This document shows, in pieces, positions 35,806 to 50,656 of a stretch of 64,000 nucleotides of DNA (position 1 is its first letter; every line of letters starts with the position of its first letter). This stretch comes from Halisarca cf. caerulea. Lineage: Eukaryota > Porifera > Demospongiae > Chondrillida > Halisarcidae. The notes below the pieces were generated by a model. It did no database searches. It saw nothing but the letters and a program-made list of their open reading frames with translations, and was not told the DNA's origin. A program made the translations under genes and the position numbers. Where the stretch lies: contig CAUJGJ010000107.1 of the NCBI GenBank assembly GCA_963170055.1, positions 166,095 to 230,094 of the forward strand. The letters run 5' to 3'.

Positions 35806-38800
35806 CACTTCAGAAACTTCATGTGTGTCTACTGGGAATGTGCGTGGTGCTGGTGCCAAATATTGGTATTAGCACCACCATATCCAACACTACAAAAATA
35901 CGCCCACAGCACTTCAGAAACTTCATGTGTGTTCACTGGGAATGTGCGTGGTGCTAGTGCCAAATATTGGTATTAGCACCACCATATCCAACACTACACA
36001 AATAAGGCCCACAGTTCTTCAGAAAGGTCATGTGTGTCCACTGGGAATGTGCGTGGTGCTAGTGCCAAATATTGCTATTAGCACCAGCATATCCAACACT
36101 ACACAAATACGCCCACAGCACTTCAGAAACTTAATGTGTGTCTACTGGGAATGTGCGTGGTGCTAGTGCCAAATATTGGTATTAGCACCAGCATATCCAA
36201 CACTACACAAATACGCCCACAGCACTTCAGAAACTTCATGTGTGTCCCCTGACAATGTGCGTGGTGCTAGTGCCAAATATTGGTATTAGCACCAGCATAT
36301 CAAAACTACACAAATACGCCCACAGCACTTCAGAAAGGTCATGTGTGTCCACTGGGAATGTGCGTGGTGCTAGTGCCAAATATTGGTATTAGCACCAGCA
36401 TATCCAACACTACACAAATACGCCCACAGCACTTCAGAAACTTAATGTGTGTCTACTGGGAATGTGCGTGGTGCTAGTGCCAAATATTGGTATTAGCACC
36501 AGCATATCCAACACTACACAAATACGCCCACAGCACTTCAGAAAGGTCATGTGTGTCCACTGGGAATGTGCGTGGTGCTAGTGCCAAATATTGGTATTAG
36601 CACCACCATATCCAACACTACACAAATACGCCCACAGCACTTCAGAAAGGTCATGTGTGTCCACTGGGAATGTGCGTGGTGCTAGTGCCCAATATTGGTA
36701 TTAGCACCAGCATATCCAACATTACACAAATACGCCCACAGTAGTTAAAAATCTTCATGTGTGTCAAATGGGAATGTGCGTGGTGCTAGAACCAAATATT
36801 GGTATTAGCACCACCATATCCAACACTACATAAATACGCCCACAGCACTTCAGAAACTTCATGTGTGTCCACTGGGAATGTGCGTGGTGCTAGTGCCAAA
36901 TATTGGTATTAGCACCACGATATCCAACACTAAACAAATACGCCCACAGCACTTCAGAAACTCCATTTGTGTCTACTGGGAATGTGCGTGGTGCTAGTGC
37001 CAAATATTGGTATTAGCACCACTATATCCAACACTACACAAATACGCCCACAGCACTTCAGAAACTTCATGTGTGTTCACTGGGAATGTGCGTGGTGCTA
37101 GTGCCAAATATTGGTATTAGCACCAGCATATCCAACACTACACAAATACACCCACAGAACTTCAGAAACTTCATGTGTGTCCACTGGGAATGTGTGTGGT
37201 GCTAGTGCCAAATATTGGTATTAGCACCAGCATATCCAACACTACACAAATACGCCCACAGCACTTCAGAAAGGTCATGTGTGTCCACTGGGAATGTGCG
37301 TGGTGCTAGTGCCAAATATTGGTATTAGCACCAGGATATCCAACACTACACAAATACGCACACAGCACTTCAGAAAGGTCATGTGTGTCCACTGGGAATG
37401 TGCGTTATGCTAGTGCCAAATATTGGTATTAGCACCACCATATCCAACACTACACAAATACGCCCACAGCACTTCAGAAAGGTAATATGTGTCCACGGGG
37501 AATGTGCGTGGTGCTAGTGCCAAATATTGGTATTAGCACCACCATATCCAACACTAAACAGATACGCCCACAGCACTTCAGAAACTTCATGTGTGTCTAC
37601 TGGGAATGTGCGTGGTGCTAGTGCCAAATATTGGTATTAGCACCACCATATCCAACACTACAAAAATACGCCCACAGCACTTCAGAAACTTCATGTGTGT
37701 TCACTGGGAATGTGCGTGGTGCTAGTGCCAAATATTGGTATTAGCACCACCATATCCAACACTACACAAATAAGGCCCACAGTTCTTCAGAAAGGTCATG
37801 TGTGTCCACTGGGAATGTGCGTGGTGCTAGTGCCAAATATTGCTATTAGCACCAGCATATCCAACACTACACAAATACGCCCACAGCACTTCAGAAACTT
37901 AATGTGTGTCTACTGGGAATGTGCGTGGTGCTAGTGCCAAATATTGGTATTACCACCAGCATATCCAACACTACACAAATACGCCCACAGCACTTCAGAA
38001 ACTTCATGTGTGTCCCCTGACAATGTGCGTGGTGCTAGTGCCAAATATTGGTATTAGCACCAGCATATCAAAACTACACAAATACGCCCACAGCACTTCA
38101 GAAAGGTCATGTGTGTCCACTGGGAATGTGCGTGGTGCTAGTGCCAAATATTGGTATTAGCACCAGCATATCCAACACTACACAAATACGCCCACAGCAC
38201 TTCAGAAACTTAATGTGTGTCTACTGGGAATGTGCGTGGTGCTAGTGCCAAATATTGGTATTAGCACCAGCATATCCAACACTACACAAATACGCCCACA
38301 GCACTTCAGAAAGGTCATGTGTGTCCACTGGGAATGTGCGTGGTGCTAGTGCCAAATATTGGTATTAGCACCACCATATCCAACACTACACAAATACGCC
38401 CACAGCACTTCAGAAAGGTCATGTGTGTCCACTGGGAATGTGCGTGGTGCTAGTGCCCAATATTGGTATTAGCACCAGCATATCCAACATTACACAAATA
38501 CGCCCACAGTAGTTAAAAATCTTCATGTGTGTCAAATGGGAATGTGCGTGGTGCTAGAACCAAATATTGGTATTAGCACCACCATATCCAACACTACATA
38601 AATACGCCCACAGCACTTCAGAAACTTCATGTGTGTCCACTGGGAATGTGCGTGGTGCTAGTGCCAAATATTGGTATTGGCACCACGATATCCAACACTA
38701 AACAAATACGCCCACAGCACTTCAGAAACTCCATTTGTGTCTACTGGGAATGTGCGTGGTGCTAGTGCCAAATATTGGTATTAGCACCACTATATCCAAC

Positions 38801-39190
38801 ACTACACAAATACGCCCACAGCACTTCAGAAACTTCATGTGTGTTCACTGGGAATGTGCGTGGTGCTAGTGCCAAATATTGGTATTAGCACCAGCATATC
38901 CAACACTACACAAATACACCCACAGAACTTCAGAAACTTCATGTGTGTCCACTGGGAATGTGTGTGGTGCTAGTGCCAAATATTGGTATTAGCACCAGCA
39001 TATCCAACACTACACAAATACGCCCACAGCACTTCAGAAACTTCATGTGTGTCCACTGGGAATGTGCGTGGTGCTAGTGCCAAATATTGGTATTAGCACC
39101 AGTATATCCAACACTACACAAATACGCACACAGCACTTCAGAAAGGTCATGTGTGTCCACTGGGAATGTGCGTTATGCTAGTGCCAAATA
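35792..39190 (+). repeat. 17-monomer (1768-bp) tandem duplication tagged by paired indels
   Basis: Bases 35792-37422 match 37560-39190 at 1768 bp, with weaker similarity continuing to about 39458. Both copies contain the same +1 change (AATAAGGCCCACAGTTC, near 36005 and 37773) and the same compensating -1 change (CATATCAAAACTAC, near 36302 and 38069), strong evidence of common descent. Other shared variants are TATTGCTATTAG, TGCCCAATATTGG, GTCAAATGGG, GCTAGAACC, CACCACGATATCC and CTCCATTTGTG. Differences include TGGTGCC versus TAGTGCC (35852), ATTAGCACC versus ATTACCACC (37953), and CACCAGGATATCC (37332) versus CACCAGTATATCC (39100). Confidence 0.86.
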
Positions 39191-39263
39191 TTTGTATTAG
39201 AACCACCATATACAACACTACACAAATACGCCCACAGCACTTCAGAAAGGTAATGTGTGTCCA

Positions 39264-42221
39264 CTGGGAATGTGCGTGGTGCTAGTGCCAAATATTGGTA
39301 TTAGCACCAGCATATCCAACACTAAACAGATACGCCCACCGCACTTCAGAAACTTCATGTGTGTCTACTGGGAATGTGCGTGGTGCTAGTGCCAAATATT
39401 GGTATTAGCACCACCATATCCAACACTACAAAAATACGCCCACAGCACTTCACAAACTTCATGTGTGTCCACTGGGAATGTGCGTGGTGCTAGTGCCAAA
39501 TATTGGTATTAGCACCACGATATCCAACACTAAACAAATACGCCCACAGCACTTCAGAAACTCCATGTGTGTCTACTGGGAATGTGCGTGGTGCTAGTGC
39601 CAAATATTAGTATTAGCACCACTATATCCAACACAACAAAAATACGCCCACAGCACTTCAGAAACTTCATGTGTGTCCACTGGGAATGTGCGTGGTGCTA
39701 GTGCCAAATATTGGTATTAGCACCAGCATATCCAACACTACACAAATACGCCCACAGCACTTCAGAAACTTCATGTGTGTCCACTGGGAATGTGCGTGGT
39801 GCTAGTGCCAAATATTGGTATTAGCACCAGTATATCCAACACTACACAAATACGCACACAGCACTTCAGAAAGGTCATGTGTGTCCACTGGGAATGTGCG
39901 TTATGCTAGTGCCAAATATTGGTATTAGCACCACCATATCCAACACTACACAAATACGCCCACAGCACTTCAGAAAGGTAATGTGTGTCCACTGGGAATG
40001 TGCGTGGTGCTAGTGCCAAATATTGGTATTAGCACCACCATATCCAACACTAAACAGATACGCCCACAGCACTTCAGAAACTTCATGTGTGTCTACTGGG
40101 AATGTGCGTGGTGCTAGTGCCAAATATTGGTATTAGCACCACCATATCAAACACTACACAAATACGCCCACAGCACTTCAGAAAGGTCATGTGTGTCCAC
40201 TGGGAATGTGCGTGGTGCTAGTGCCAAATATTGGTATTAGCACCACCATATCCAACACTACACAAATACGCCCACAGCACTTCAGAAAGGTCATGTGTGT
40301 CCTCTGGGAATGTGCGTGGTGCTAGTGCCAAATATTGGTATTAGCACCAGCATATCCAACATTACACAAATACACCCACAGTAGTTGAAAATCTTCATGT
40401 GTGTCCACTGGGAATGTGCGTGGTGCTAGTGCCAAATATTGGTATTAGCACCAGCATATCCAACACTACACAAATACGCCCACAGCACTTCAGAAACTTA
40501 ATGTGTGTCTACTGGGAATGTGCGTGGTGCTAGTGCCAAATATTGGTATTAGCACCAGCATATCCAACACTACACAAATACGCCCACAGCACTTCAGAAA
40601 CTTCATGTGTGTCCCCTGACAATGTGCGTGGTGCTAGTGCCAAATATTGGTATTAGCACCACCATATCCAACACTAAACAAATACGCCCACAGCACTTCA
40701 GAAACTTCATGTGTGTCTACTGGGAATGTGCGTGGTGCTAGTGCCAAATATTGGTATTAGCACCAGCATATCCAACACTAAACAGATACGCCCACAGCAC
40801 TTCAGAAACTTCATGTGTGTCTACTGGGAATGTGCGTGGTGCTAGTGCCAAATATTGGTATTAGCACCACCATATCCAACACTACAAAAATACGCCCACA
40901 GCACTTCACAAACTTCATGTGTGTCCACTGGGAATGTGCGTGGTGCTAGTGCCAAATATTGGTATTAGCACCACGATATCCAACACTAAACAAATACGCC
41001 CACAGCACTTCAGAAACTCCATGTGTGTCTACTGGGAATGTGCGTGGTGCTAGTGCCAAATATTAGTATTAGCACCACTATATCCAACACAACAAAAATA
41101 CGCCCACAGCACTTCAGAAACTTCATGTGTGTCCACTGGGAATGTGCGTGGTGCTAGTGCCAAATATTGGTATTAGCACCAGCATATCCAACACTACACA
41201 AATACGCCCACAGCACTTCAGAAACTTCATGTGTGTCCACTGGGAATGTGCGTGGTGCTAGTGCCAAATATTGGTATTAGCACCAGTATATCCAACACTA
41301 CACAAATACGCACACAGCACTTCAGAAAGGTCATGTGTGTCCACTGGGAATGTGCGTTATGCTAGTGCCAAATATTGGTATTAGCACCACCATATCCAAC
41401 ACTACACAAATACGCCCACAGCACTTCAGAAAGGTAATGTGTGTCCACTGGGAATGTGCGTGGTGCTAGTGCCAAATATTGGTATTAGCACCACCATATC
41501 CAACACTAAACAGATACGCCCACAGCACTTCAGAAACTTCATGTGTGTCTACTGGGAATGTGCGTGGTGCTAGTGCCAAATATTGGTATTAGCACCACCA
41601 TATCAAACACTACACAAATACGCCCACAGCACTTCAGAAAGGTCATGTGTGTCCACTGGGAATGTGCGTGGTGCTAGTGCCAAATATTGGTATTAGCACC
41701 ACCATATCCAACACTACACAAATACGCCCACAGCACTTCAGAAAGGTCATGTGTGTCCTCTGGGAATGTGCGTGGTGCTAGTGCCAAATATTGGTATTAG
41801 CACCAGCATATCCAACATTACACAAATACACCCACAGTAGTTGAAAATCTTCATGTGTGTCCACTGGGAATGTGCGTGGTGCTAGTGCCAAATATTGGTA
41901 TTAGCACCAGCATATCCAACACTACACAAATACGCCCACAGCACTTCAGAAACTTAATGTGTGTCTACTGGGAATGTGCGTGGTGCTAGTGCCAAATATT
42001 GGTATTAGCACCAGCATATCCAACACTACACAAATACGCCCACAGCACTTCAGAAACTTCATGTGTGTCCCCTGACAATGTGCGTGGTGCTAGTGCCAAA
42101 TATTGGTATTAGCACCACCATATCCAACACTAAACAAATACGCCCACAGCACTTCAGAAACTTCATGTGTGTCTACTGGGAATGTGCGTGGTGCTAGTGC
42201 CAAATATTGGTATTAGCACCA
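39264..42221 (+). repeat. 14-monomer (1456-bp) tandem duplication
   Basis: Bases 39264-40765 match 40720-42221 at 1456 bp. The only difference I noticed is CCCACCGCAC (39340) versus CCCACAGCAC. Shared markers are CTTCACAAAC, CACCACGATATCC, TATTAGTATTAG with CACTATATCC and ACACAACAAAAATACG, CACCAGTATATCC with TACGCACACAG, GCGTTATGCTAG, CATATCAAACACTAC, AATACACCCACAGTAGTTGA and CCCCTGACAATG. It ends where CACCAGC meets CACCACC (40766/42222). Confidence 0.87.
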
Positions 42222-45200
42222 CCATATCCAACACTACACAAATACGCCCACAGCACTTCAGAAAGGTCATGTGTGTCCACTGGGAATGTGCGTGGTGCTA
42301 GTGCCAAATATTGGTATTAGCACCAGCATATCCAACATTACACAAATACGCCCACAGTAGTTAAAAATCTTCATGTGTGTCCAATGGGAATGTGCGTGGT
42401 GCTAGTGCCAAATATTGGTATTAGCACCACCATATCCAACACTACACAAATGCGCCCACAGCACTTCAGAAACTTCATGTGTGTCCACTGGGAATGTGCG
42501 TGGTGCTAGTGCCAAATATTGGTATTAGCACCACTATATCCAACACAACACAAATACGCCCACAGCACTTCAGAAAGGTCATGTGTGTCCACTGGGAATG
42601 TGCGTGGTGCTAGTGCCAAATATTGGTATTAGCACCAGCATATCCAACACTACACAAATACGCCCACAGCACTTCAGAAAGGTCATGTGTGTCCACTGGG
42701 AATGTGCGTGGTGCTAGTGCCAAATATTGGTATTAGCACCACCATATCCAACACTAAACAAATACGCCCACAGCACTTCAGAAACTTCATGTGTGTCTAC
42801 TGGGAATGTGCGTGGTGCTAGTGCCAAATATTGGTATTAGCAGCAGCATATCCAACACTACACAAATACGCCCACAGAACTTAAGAAAGGTCATGTGTGT
42901 CCACTGGGAATGTGTGTGGTGCTAGTGCCAAATATTGGTATTAGCACCAGCATATCCAACACTACACAAATACGCCCACAGCACTTCAGAAACTTCATGT
43001 GTGTCTACTGGGAATGTGCGTGGTGCTAGTGCCAAATATTGGTATTAGCACCAGCATATCCAACACTACACAAATACGCCCACAGCACTTCAGAAAGGTC
43101 ATGTGTGTCCACTGGGAATGTGCGTGGTGCTAGTGCCAAATATTGGTATTAGCACCACCATATCCAACACTACACAAATACGCCCACAGCACTTCAGAAA
43201 GGTCATGTGTGTCCTCTGGGAATGTGCGTGGTGCTAGTGCCAAATATTGGTATTAGCACCAGCATATCCAACATTACACAAATACACCCACAGTAGTTGA
43301 AAATCTTCATGTGTGTCCAATGGGAATGTGCGTGGTGCTAGTGCCAAATATTGGTATTAGCACCAGCATATCCAACACTACACAAATACGCCCACAGCAC
43401 TTCAGAAACTTAATGTGTGTCTACTGGGAATGTGCGTGGTGCTAGTGCCAAATATTGGTATTAGCACCACCATATCAAACACTACACAAATACGCCCACA
43501 GCACTTCAGAAAGGTCATGTGTGTCCACTGGGAATGTGCGTGGTGCTAGTGCCAAATATTGGTATTAGCACCACCATATCCAACACTACACAAATACGCC
43601 CACAGCACTTCAGAAAGGTCATGTGTGTCCTTTGGGAATGTGCGTGGTGCTAGTGCCAAATATTGGTATTAGCACCAGCATATCCAACATTACACAAATA
43701 CACCCACAGTAGTTGAAAATCTTCATGTGTGTCCACTGGGAATGTGCGTGGTGCTAGTGCCAAATATTGGTATTAGCACCAGCATATCCAACACTACACA
43801 AATACGCCCACAGCACTTCAGAAACTTAATGTGTGTCTACTGGGAATGTGCGTGGTGCTAGTGCCAAATATTGGTATTAGCACCAGCATATCCAACACTA
43901 CACAAATACGCCCACAGCACTTCAGAAACTTCATGTGTGTCCCCTGACAATGTGCGTGGTGCTAGTGCCAAATATTGGTATTAGCACCACCATATCCAAC
44001 ACTAAACAAATACGCCCACAGCACTTCAGAAACTTCATGTGTGTCTACTGGGAATGTGCGTGGTGCTAGTGCCAAATATTGGTATTAGCACCACCATATC
44101 CAACACTACACAAATACGCCCACAGCACTTCAGAAAGGTCATGTGTGCCCACTGGGAATGTGCGTGGTGCTAGTGCCAAATATTGGTATTAGCACCAGCA
44201 TATCCAACATTACACAAATACGCCCACAGTAGTTAAAAATCTTCATGTGTGTCCAATGGGAATGTGCGTGGTGCTAGTGCCAAATATTGGTATTAGCACC
44301 ACCATATCCAACACTACACAAATGCGCCCACAGCACTTCAGAAACTTCATGTGTGTCCACTGGGAATGTGCGTGGTGCTAGTGCCAAATATTGGTATTAG
44401 CACCACTATATCCAACACAACACAAATACGCCCACAGCACTTCAGAAAGGTCATGTGTGTCCACTGGGAATGTGCGTGGTGCTAGTGCCAAATATTGGTA
44501 TTAGCACCAGCATATCCAACACTACACAAATACGCCCACAGCACTTCAGAAAGGTCATGTGTGTCCACTGGGAATGTGCGTGGTGCTAGTGCCAAATATT
44601 GGTATTAGCACCACCATATCCAACACTAAACAAATACGCCCACAGCACTTCAGAAACTTCATGTGTGTCTACTGGGAATGTGCGTGGTGCTAGTGCCAAA
44701 TATTGGTATTAGCAATAGCATATCCAACACTACACAAATACGCCCACAGAACTTAAGAAAGGTCATGTGTGTCCACTGGGAATGTGTGTGGTGCTAGTGC
44801 CAAATATTGGTATTAGCACCAGCATATCCAACACTACACAAATACGCCCACAGCACTTCAGAAACTTCATGTGTGTCTACTGGGAATGTGCGTGGTGCTA
44901 GTGCCAAATATTGGTATTAGCACCAGCATATCCAACACTACACAAATACGCCCACAGCACTTCAGAAAGGTCATGTGTGTCCACTGGGAATGTGCGTGGT
45001 GCTAATGCCAAATATTGGTATTAGCACCACCATATCCAACACTACACAAATACGCCCACAGCACTTCAGAAAGGTCATGTGTGTCCTCTGGGAATGTGCG
45101 TGGTGCTAGTGCCAAATATTGGTATTAGCACCAGCATATCCAACATTACACAAATACACCCACAGTAGTTGAAAATCTTCATGTGTGTCCAATGGGAATG

Positions 45201-45340
45201 TGCGTGGTGCTAGTGCCAAATATTGGTATTAGCACCAGCATATCCAACACTACACAAATACGCCCACAGCACTTCAGAAACTTAATGTGTGTCTACTGGG
45301 AATGTGCGTGGTGCTAGTGCCAAATATTGGTATTAGCACC
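41541..45340 (+). repeat. 18-monomer (1872-bp) tandem duplication
   Basis: Bases 41541-43468 match 43413-45340 at 1872 bp. Shared markers are CATATCAAACACTAC, AATACACCCACAGTAGTTGA, CCCCTGACAATG, AATGCGCCCACAGCAC, CACTATATCCAACACAACACAAA and GAACTTAAGAAAGG. Differences include TCCTCTGGG versus TCCTTTGGG (43633), GTGTCCAC versus GTGCCCAC (44148), GCAGCAGC versus GCAATAGC (44715) and GCTAGTGCC versus GCTAATGCC (45004). Its start overlaps the end of the preceding 14-mer block, so the 18-mer step copied part of an already duplicated region. Confidence 0.86.
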
Positions 45341-48213
45341 AGCATATCCAACACTACACAAATACGCACACAGCACTTCAGAAAGGTCATGTGTGTCCAC
45401 TGGGAATGTGCGTTATGCTAGTGCCAAATATTGGTATTAGCACCACCATATCCAACACTACACAAATACGCCCACAGCACTTCAGAAAGGTAATGTGTGT
45501 CCACTGGGAATGTGCGTGGTGCTAGTGCCAAATATTGGTATTAGCACCACCATATCCAACACTAAACAGATACGCCCACAGCACTTCAGAAACTTCATGT
45601 GTGTCTACTGGGAATGTGCGTGGTGCTAGTGCCAAATATTGGTATTAGCACCACCATATCCAACACTACAAAAATACGCCCACAGCACTTCAGAAACTTA
45701 ATGTGTGTCTACTGGGAATGTGCGTGGTGCTAGTGCCAAATATTGGTATTAGCACCAGCATATCCAACACTACACAAATACGCCCACAGCACTTCAGAAA
45801 GGTCATGTGTGTCCACTGGGAATGTGCGTGGTGCTAGTGCCAAATATTGGTATTAGCACCACCATATCCAACACTACACAAATACGCCCACAGCACTTCA
45901 GAAAGGTCATGTGTGTCCACTGGGAATGTGCGTGGTGCTAGTGCCAAATATTGGTATTAGCACCAGCATATCCAACATTACACAAATACACCCACAGTAG
46001 TTAAAAATCTTCATGTGTGTCCAATGGGAATGTGCGTGGTGCTAGTGCCAAATATTGGTATTAGCACCACCATATCCAACACTACATAAATACGCCCACA
46101 GCACTTCAGAAACTTCATGTGTGTCCACTGGTAATGTGCGTGGTGCTAGTGCCAAATATTGGTATTAGCACCACCATATCCAACACTAAACAAATACGCC
46201 CACAGCACTTCAGAAACTCCATGTGTGTCTACTGGGAATGTGCGTGGTGCTAGTGCCAAATATTGGTATTAGCACCAGCATATCCAACACTACACAAATA
46301 CGCCCACAGCACTTCAGAAACTTCATGTGTGTCCACTGGGAATGTGCGTGGTGCTAGTGCCAAATATTGGTATTAGCACCACCATATCCAACACTACATA
46401 AATACGCCCACAGCACTTCAGAAACTTCATGTGTGTCCACTGGGAATGTGCGTGGTGCTAGTGCCAAATATTGGTATTAGCACCAGCATATCCAACACTA
46501 CACAAATACACCCACAGAACTTCAGAAACTTCATGTGTGTCCACTGGGAATGTGTGTGGTGCTAGTGCCATATATTGGTATTAGCACCAGCATATCCAAC
46601 ACTACACAAATACGCCCACAGCACTTCAGAAACTTCATGTGTGTCCACTGGGAATGTTCGTGGTGCTAGTGCCAAATATTGGTATCAGCACCAGCATATC
46701 CAACACTACACAAATACGCACACAGCACTTCAGAAAGGTCATGTGTGTCCACTGGGAATGTGCGTTATGCTAGTGCCAAATATTGGTATTAGCACCACCA
46801 TATCCAACACTACACAAATACGCCCACAGCACTTCAGAAAGGTAATGTGTGTCCACTGGGAATGTGCGTGGTGCTAGTGCCAAATATTGGTATTAGCACC
46901 ACCATATCCAACACTAAACAGATACGCCCACAGCACTTCAGAAACTTCATGTGTGTCTACTGGGAATGTGCGTGGTGCTAGTGCCAAATATTGGTATTAG
47001 CACCACCATATCCAACACTACAAAAATACGCCCACAGCACTTCAGAAACTTCATGTGTGTTCACTGGGAATGTGCGTGGTGCTAGTGCCAAATATTGGTA
47101 TTAGCACCACCATATCCAACACTACACAAATACGCCCACAGTTCTTCAAAAAGGTCATGTGTGTCCACTGGGAATGTGCGTGGTGCTAGTGCCAAATATT
47201 GGTATTAGCACCAGCATATCCAACACTACACAAATACGCCCACAGCACTTCAGAAACTTCATGTGTGTCCCCTGACAATGTGCGTGGTGCTAGTGCCAAA
47301 TATTGGTATTAGCACCAGCATATCAAAACTACACAAATACGCCCACAGCACTTCAGAAAGGTCATGTGTGTCCACTGGGAATGTGCGTTATGCTAGTGCC
47401 AAATATTGGTATTAGCACCAGCATATCCAACACTACACAAATACGCCCACAGCACTTCAGAAAGGTCATGTGTGTCCACTGGGAATGTGCGTGGTGCTAG
47501 TGCCAAATATTTGTATTAGCACCAGCATATCCAACACTACACAGATACGCCCACAGCACATCAGAAACTTCATGTGTGTCCCCTGAGAATGTGCGTGGTG
47601 CTAGTGCCAAATATTGGTATTAGCACCACCATATCCAACACTAAAAAACTACGCCCACAGCACTTCAGTAACTTCATGTGTGTCTACTGGGAATGTGCGT
47701 GGTGCTAGTGCCAAATATTGGTATTAGCACCACCATATCCAACACTACACAAATACGCCCACAGTACTTCTGAAAGGTCATTTGTGTCCACTGGGAATGT
47801 GCGTGGTGCTAGTGCCAAATATTGGTATTAGCAACAGCATATCCAACATTACACAAATATGACCAAATTAGTTAAGAATCTTCATGTGTGTCCACTGGGA
47901 ATGTGCGTGGTGCTAGTGCCAAATATTGATATTAGCACCACCATATCCAACTCTACACAAATACGCCCACAGTACTTGAGAAAGGTCATGTGTGTCCACT
48001 GGGAATGTGCGTGGTGCTAGTGCCAAATATTGGTATTAGCACCAGCATATCCAACATTACACAAATACGCCCACAGTAGTTAAAAATCTTCATGTGTGTC
48101 CAATGGGAATGTGCGTGGTGTTAGTGCCAAATATTGGTATTAGCACCACCATATCCAACACTACACAAATACCCCCACAGCACTTCAGAAACTTCATGTG
48201 TGTCCACTGGGAA
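45341..48213 (+). repeat. Mosaic satellite interval before the 11-mer block
   Basis: About 28 monomers without a clear internal tandem unit. The first part (45.36-47.1 kb) follows the marker order of the 35-37 kb haplotype: TACGCACACAG, GCGTTATGCTAG, AACACTAAACAG, CTACATAAATACG, GGTAATG. A -1 deletion (CATATCAAAACTAC) near 47324 matches the tags at 36302 and 38069. The end has strongly variant monomers: CTAAAAAACTACG near 47641, CAGTACTTCTGAAAGGTCATTTG near 47762, and the first AATATGACCAAATTAG monomer (near 47857), which opens the right-hand family. Confidence 0.78.
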
Positions 48214-50656
48214 TGTGCGTGGTGCTAGTGCCAAATATTGGTATTAGCACCACTATATTCAACACTACACAAATACGCCCACAGCACTTCAGAAACTTCA
48301 TGTGTGTTCACTGGGAATGTGCTTGGTGCTAGTGCCAAATATTGGTATTAGCACCAGCATATCCAACAATACACAAATACGCCCATAGAACTTCAGAAAC
48401 TTCATGTGTGTCCACTGGGAATGTGCATGGTGCTAGTGCCAAATATTGGTATTAGCACCAGCATATCCAACACTACACAAATACCCCCACAGCACTTCAG
48501 AAACTTCATGTGTGTCCACTGGGAATGTGCGTGGTGCTAGTGCCAAATATTGGTATTAGCACCACCATATCCAACACTAAACAAATACGCCCACAGCACT
48601 TCAGAAACTCCATGTGTGTCTACTGGGAATGTGCGTGGTGCTAGTGCCAAATATTGGTATTAGCACCACTATATCCAACACTACACAAATACGCCCACAG
48701 CACTTCAGAAACTTCATGTGTGTTCACTGGGAATGTGCGTGGTGCTAGTGCCAAATATTGGTATTAGCACCAGCATATCCAACACTACACAAATACACCC
48801 ACAGAACTTCAGAAAGTTCATGTGTGTCCACTGGGAATGTGTGTGGTGCTAGTGCCAAATATTGGTATTAGCACCAGCATATCCAACACTACACAAATAC
48901 GCCCACAGCACTTCAGAAACTTCATGTGTGTCCACTGGGAATGTGCGTGGTGCTAGTGCCAAATATTGGTATTAGCACCAGCATATCCAACACTACACAA
49001 ATACGCACACAGCACTTCAGAAAGGTCATGTGTGTCCACTGGGAATGTGCGTTATGCTAGTGCCAAATATTGGTATTAGCACCACCATATCCAACACTAC
49101 ACAAATACGCCCACAGCACTTCAGAAAGGTAATGTGTGTCCACTGGGAATGTGCGTGGTGCTAGTGCCAAATATTGGTATTAGCACCACCATATCCAACA
49201 CTACACAAATACCCCCACAGCACTTCAGAAACTTCATGTGTGTCCACTGGGAATGTGCGTGGTGCTAGTGCCAAATATTGGTATTAGCACCACCATATCC
49301 AACACTAAACAAATATGCCCACAGCACTTCAGAAACTCCATGTGTGTCTACTTGGAATGTGCGTGGTGCTAGTGCCAAATATTGGTATTAGCACCACTAT
49401 ATTCAACACTACACAAATACGCCCACAGCACTTCAGAAACTTCATGTGTGTTCCCTGGGAATGTGCGTGGTGCTAGTGCCAAATATTGGTATTAGCACCA
49501 GCATATCCAACAATACACAAATACGCCCATAGAACTTCAGAAACTTCATGTGTGTCCACTGGGAATGTGCATGGTGCTAGTGCCAAATATTGGTATTAGC
49601 ACCAGCATATCCAACACTACACAAATACCCCCACAGCACTTCAGAAACTTCATGTGTGTCCACTGGGAATGTGCGTGGTGCTAGTGCCAAATATTGGTAT
49701 TAGCACCACCATATCCAACACTAAACAAATACGCCCACAGCACTTCAGAAACTCCATGTGTGTCTACTGGGAATGTGCGTGGTGCTAGTGCCAAATATTG
49801 GTATTAGCACCACTATATCCAACACTACACAAATACGCCCACAGCACTTCAGAAACTTCATGTGTGTTCACTGGGAATGTGCGTGGTGCTAGTGCCAAAT
49901 ATTGGTATTAGCACCAGCATATCCAACACTACACAAATACACCCACAGAACTTCAGAAACTTCATGTGTGTCCACTGGGAATGTGTGTGGTGCTAGTGCC
50001 AAATATTGGTATTAGCACCAGCATATCCAACACTACACAAATACGCCCACAGCACTTCAGAAACTTCATGTGTGTCCACTGGGAATGTGCGTGGTGCTAG
50101 TGCCAAATATTGGTATTAGCACCAGCATATCCAACACTACACAAATACGCACACAGCACTTCAGAAAGGTCATGTGTGTCCACTGGGAATGTGCGTTATG
50201 CTAGTGCCAAATATTGGTATTAGCACCACCATATCCAACACTACACAAATACGCCCACAGCACTTCAGAAAGGTAATGTGTGTCCACTGGGAATGTGCGT
50301 GGTGCTAGTGCCAAATATTGGTATTAGCACCACCATATCCAACACTACACAAATACCCCCACAGCACTTCAGAAACTTCATGTGTGTCCACTGGGAATGT
50401 GCGTGGTGCTAGTGCCAAATATTGGTATTAGCACCACCATATCCAACACTAAACAAATATGCCCACAGCACTTCAGAAACTCCATGTGTGTCTACTTGGA
50501 ATGTGCGTGGTGCTAGTGCCAAATATTGGTATTAGCACCACTATATTCAACACTACACAAATACGCCCACAGCACTTCAGAAACTTCATGTGTGTTCCCT
50601 GGGAATGTGCGTGGTGCTAGTGCCAAATATTGGTATTAGCACCAGCATATCCAACA
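48214..50656 (+). repeat. 11-monomer (1144-bp) higher-order repeat, about 2.1 copies
   Basis: The marker ATTCAACACTAC occurs at 48257, 49401 and 50545, exactly 1144 bp apart. Within the unit are AATACACAAATACGCCCATAG (near 48368 and 49512), GTGCATGG, AATACCCCCACAG, CAGAAACTCCATG, AATACACCCACAG, TACGCACACAG, GCGTTATGCTAG and TCTACTTGGAATG. Differences between units include GTTCACTGGG versus GTTCCCTGGG, GCTTGGTG versus GCGTGGTG (48323) and AGAAAGTTC versus AGAAACTTC (48815). It is the only higher-order unit here that comes close to a third copy in simple tandem. Confidence 0.87.
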
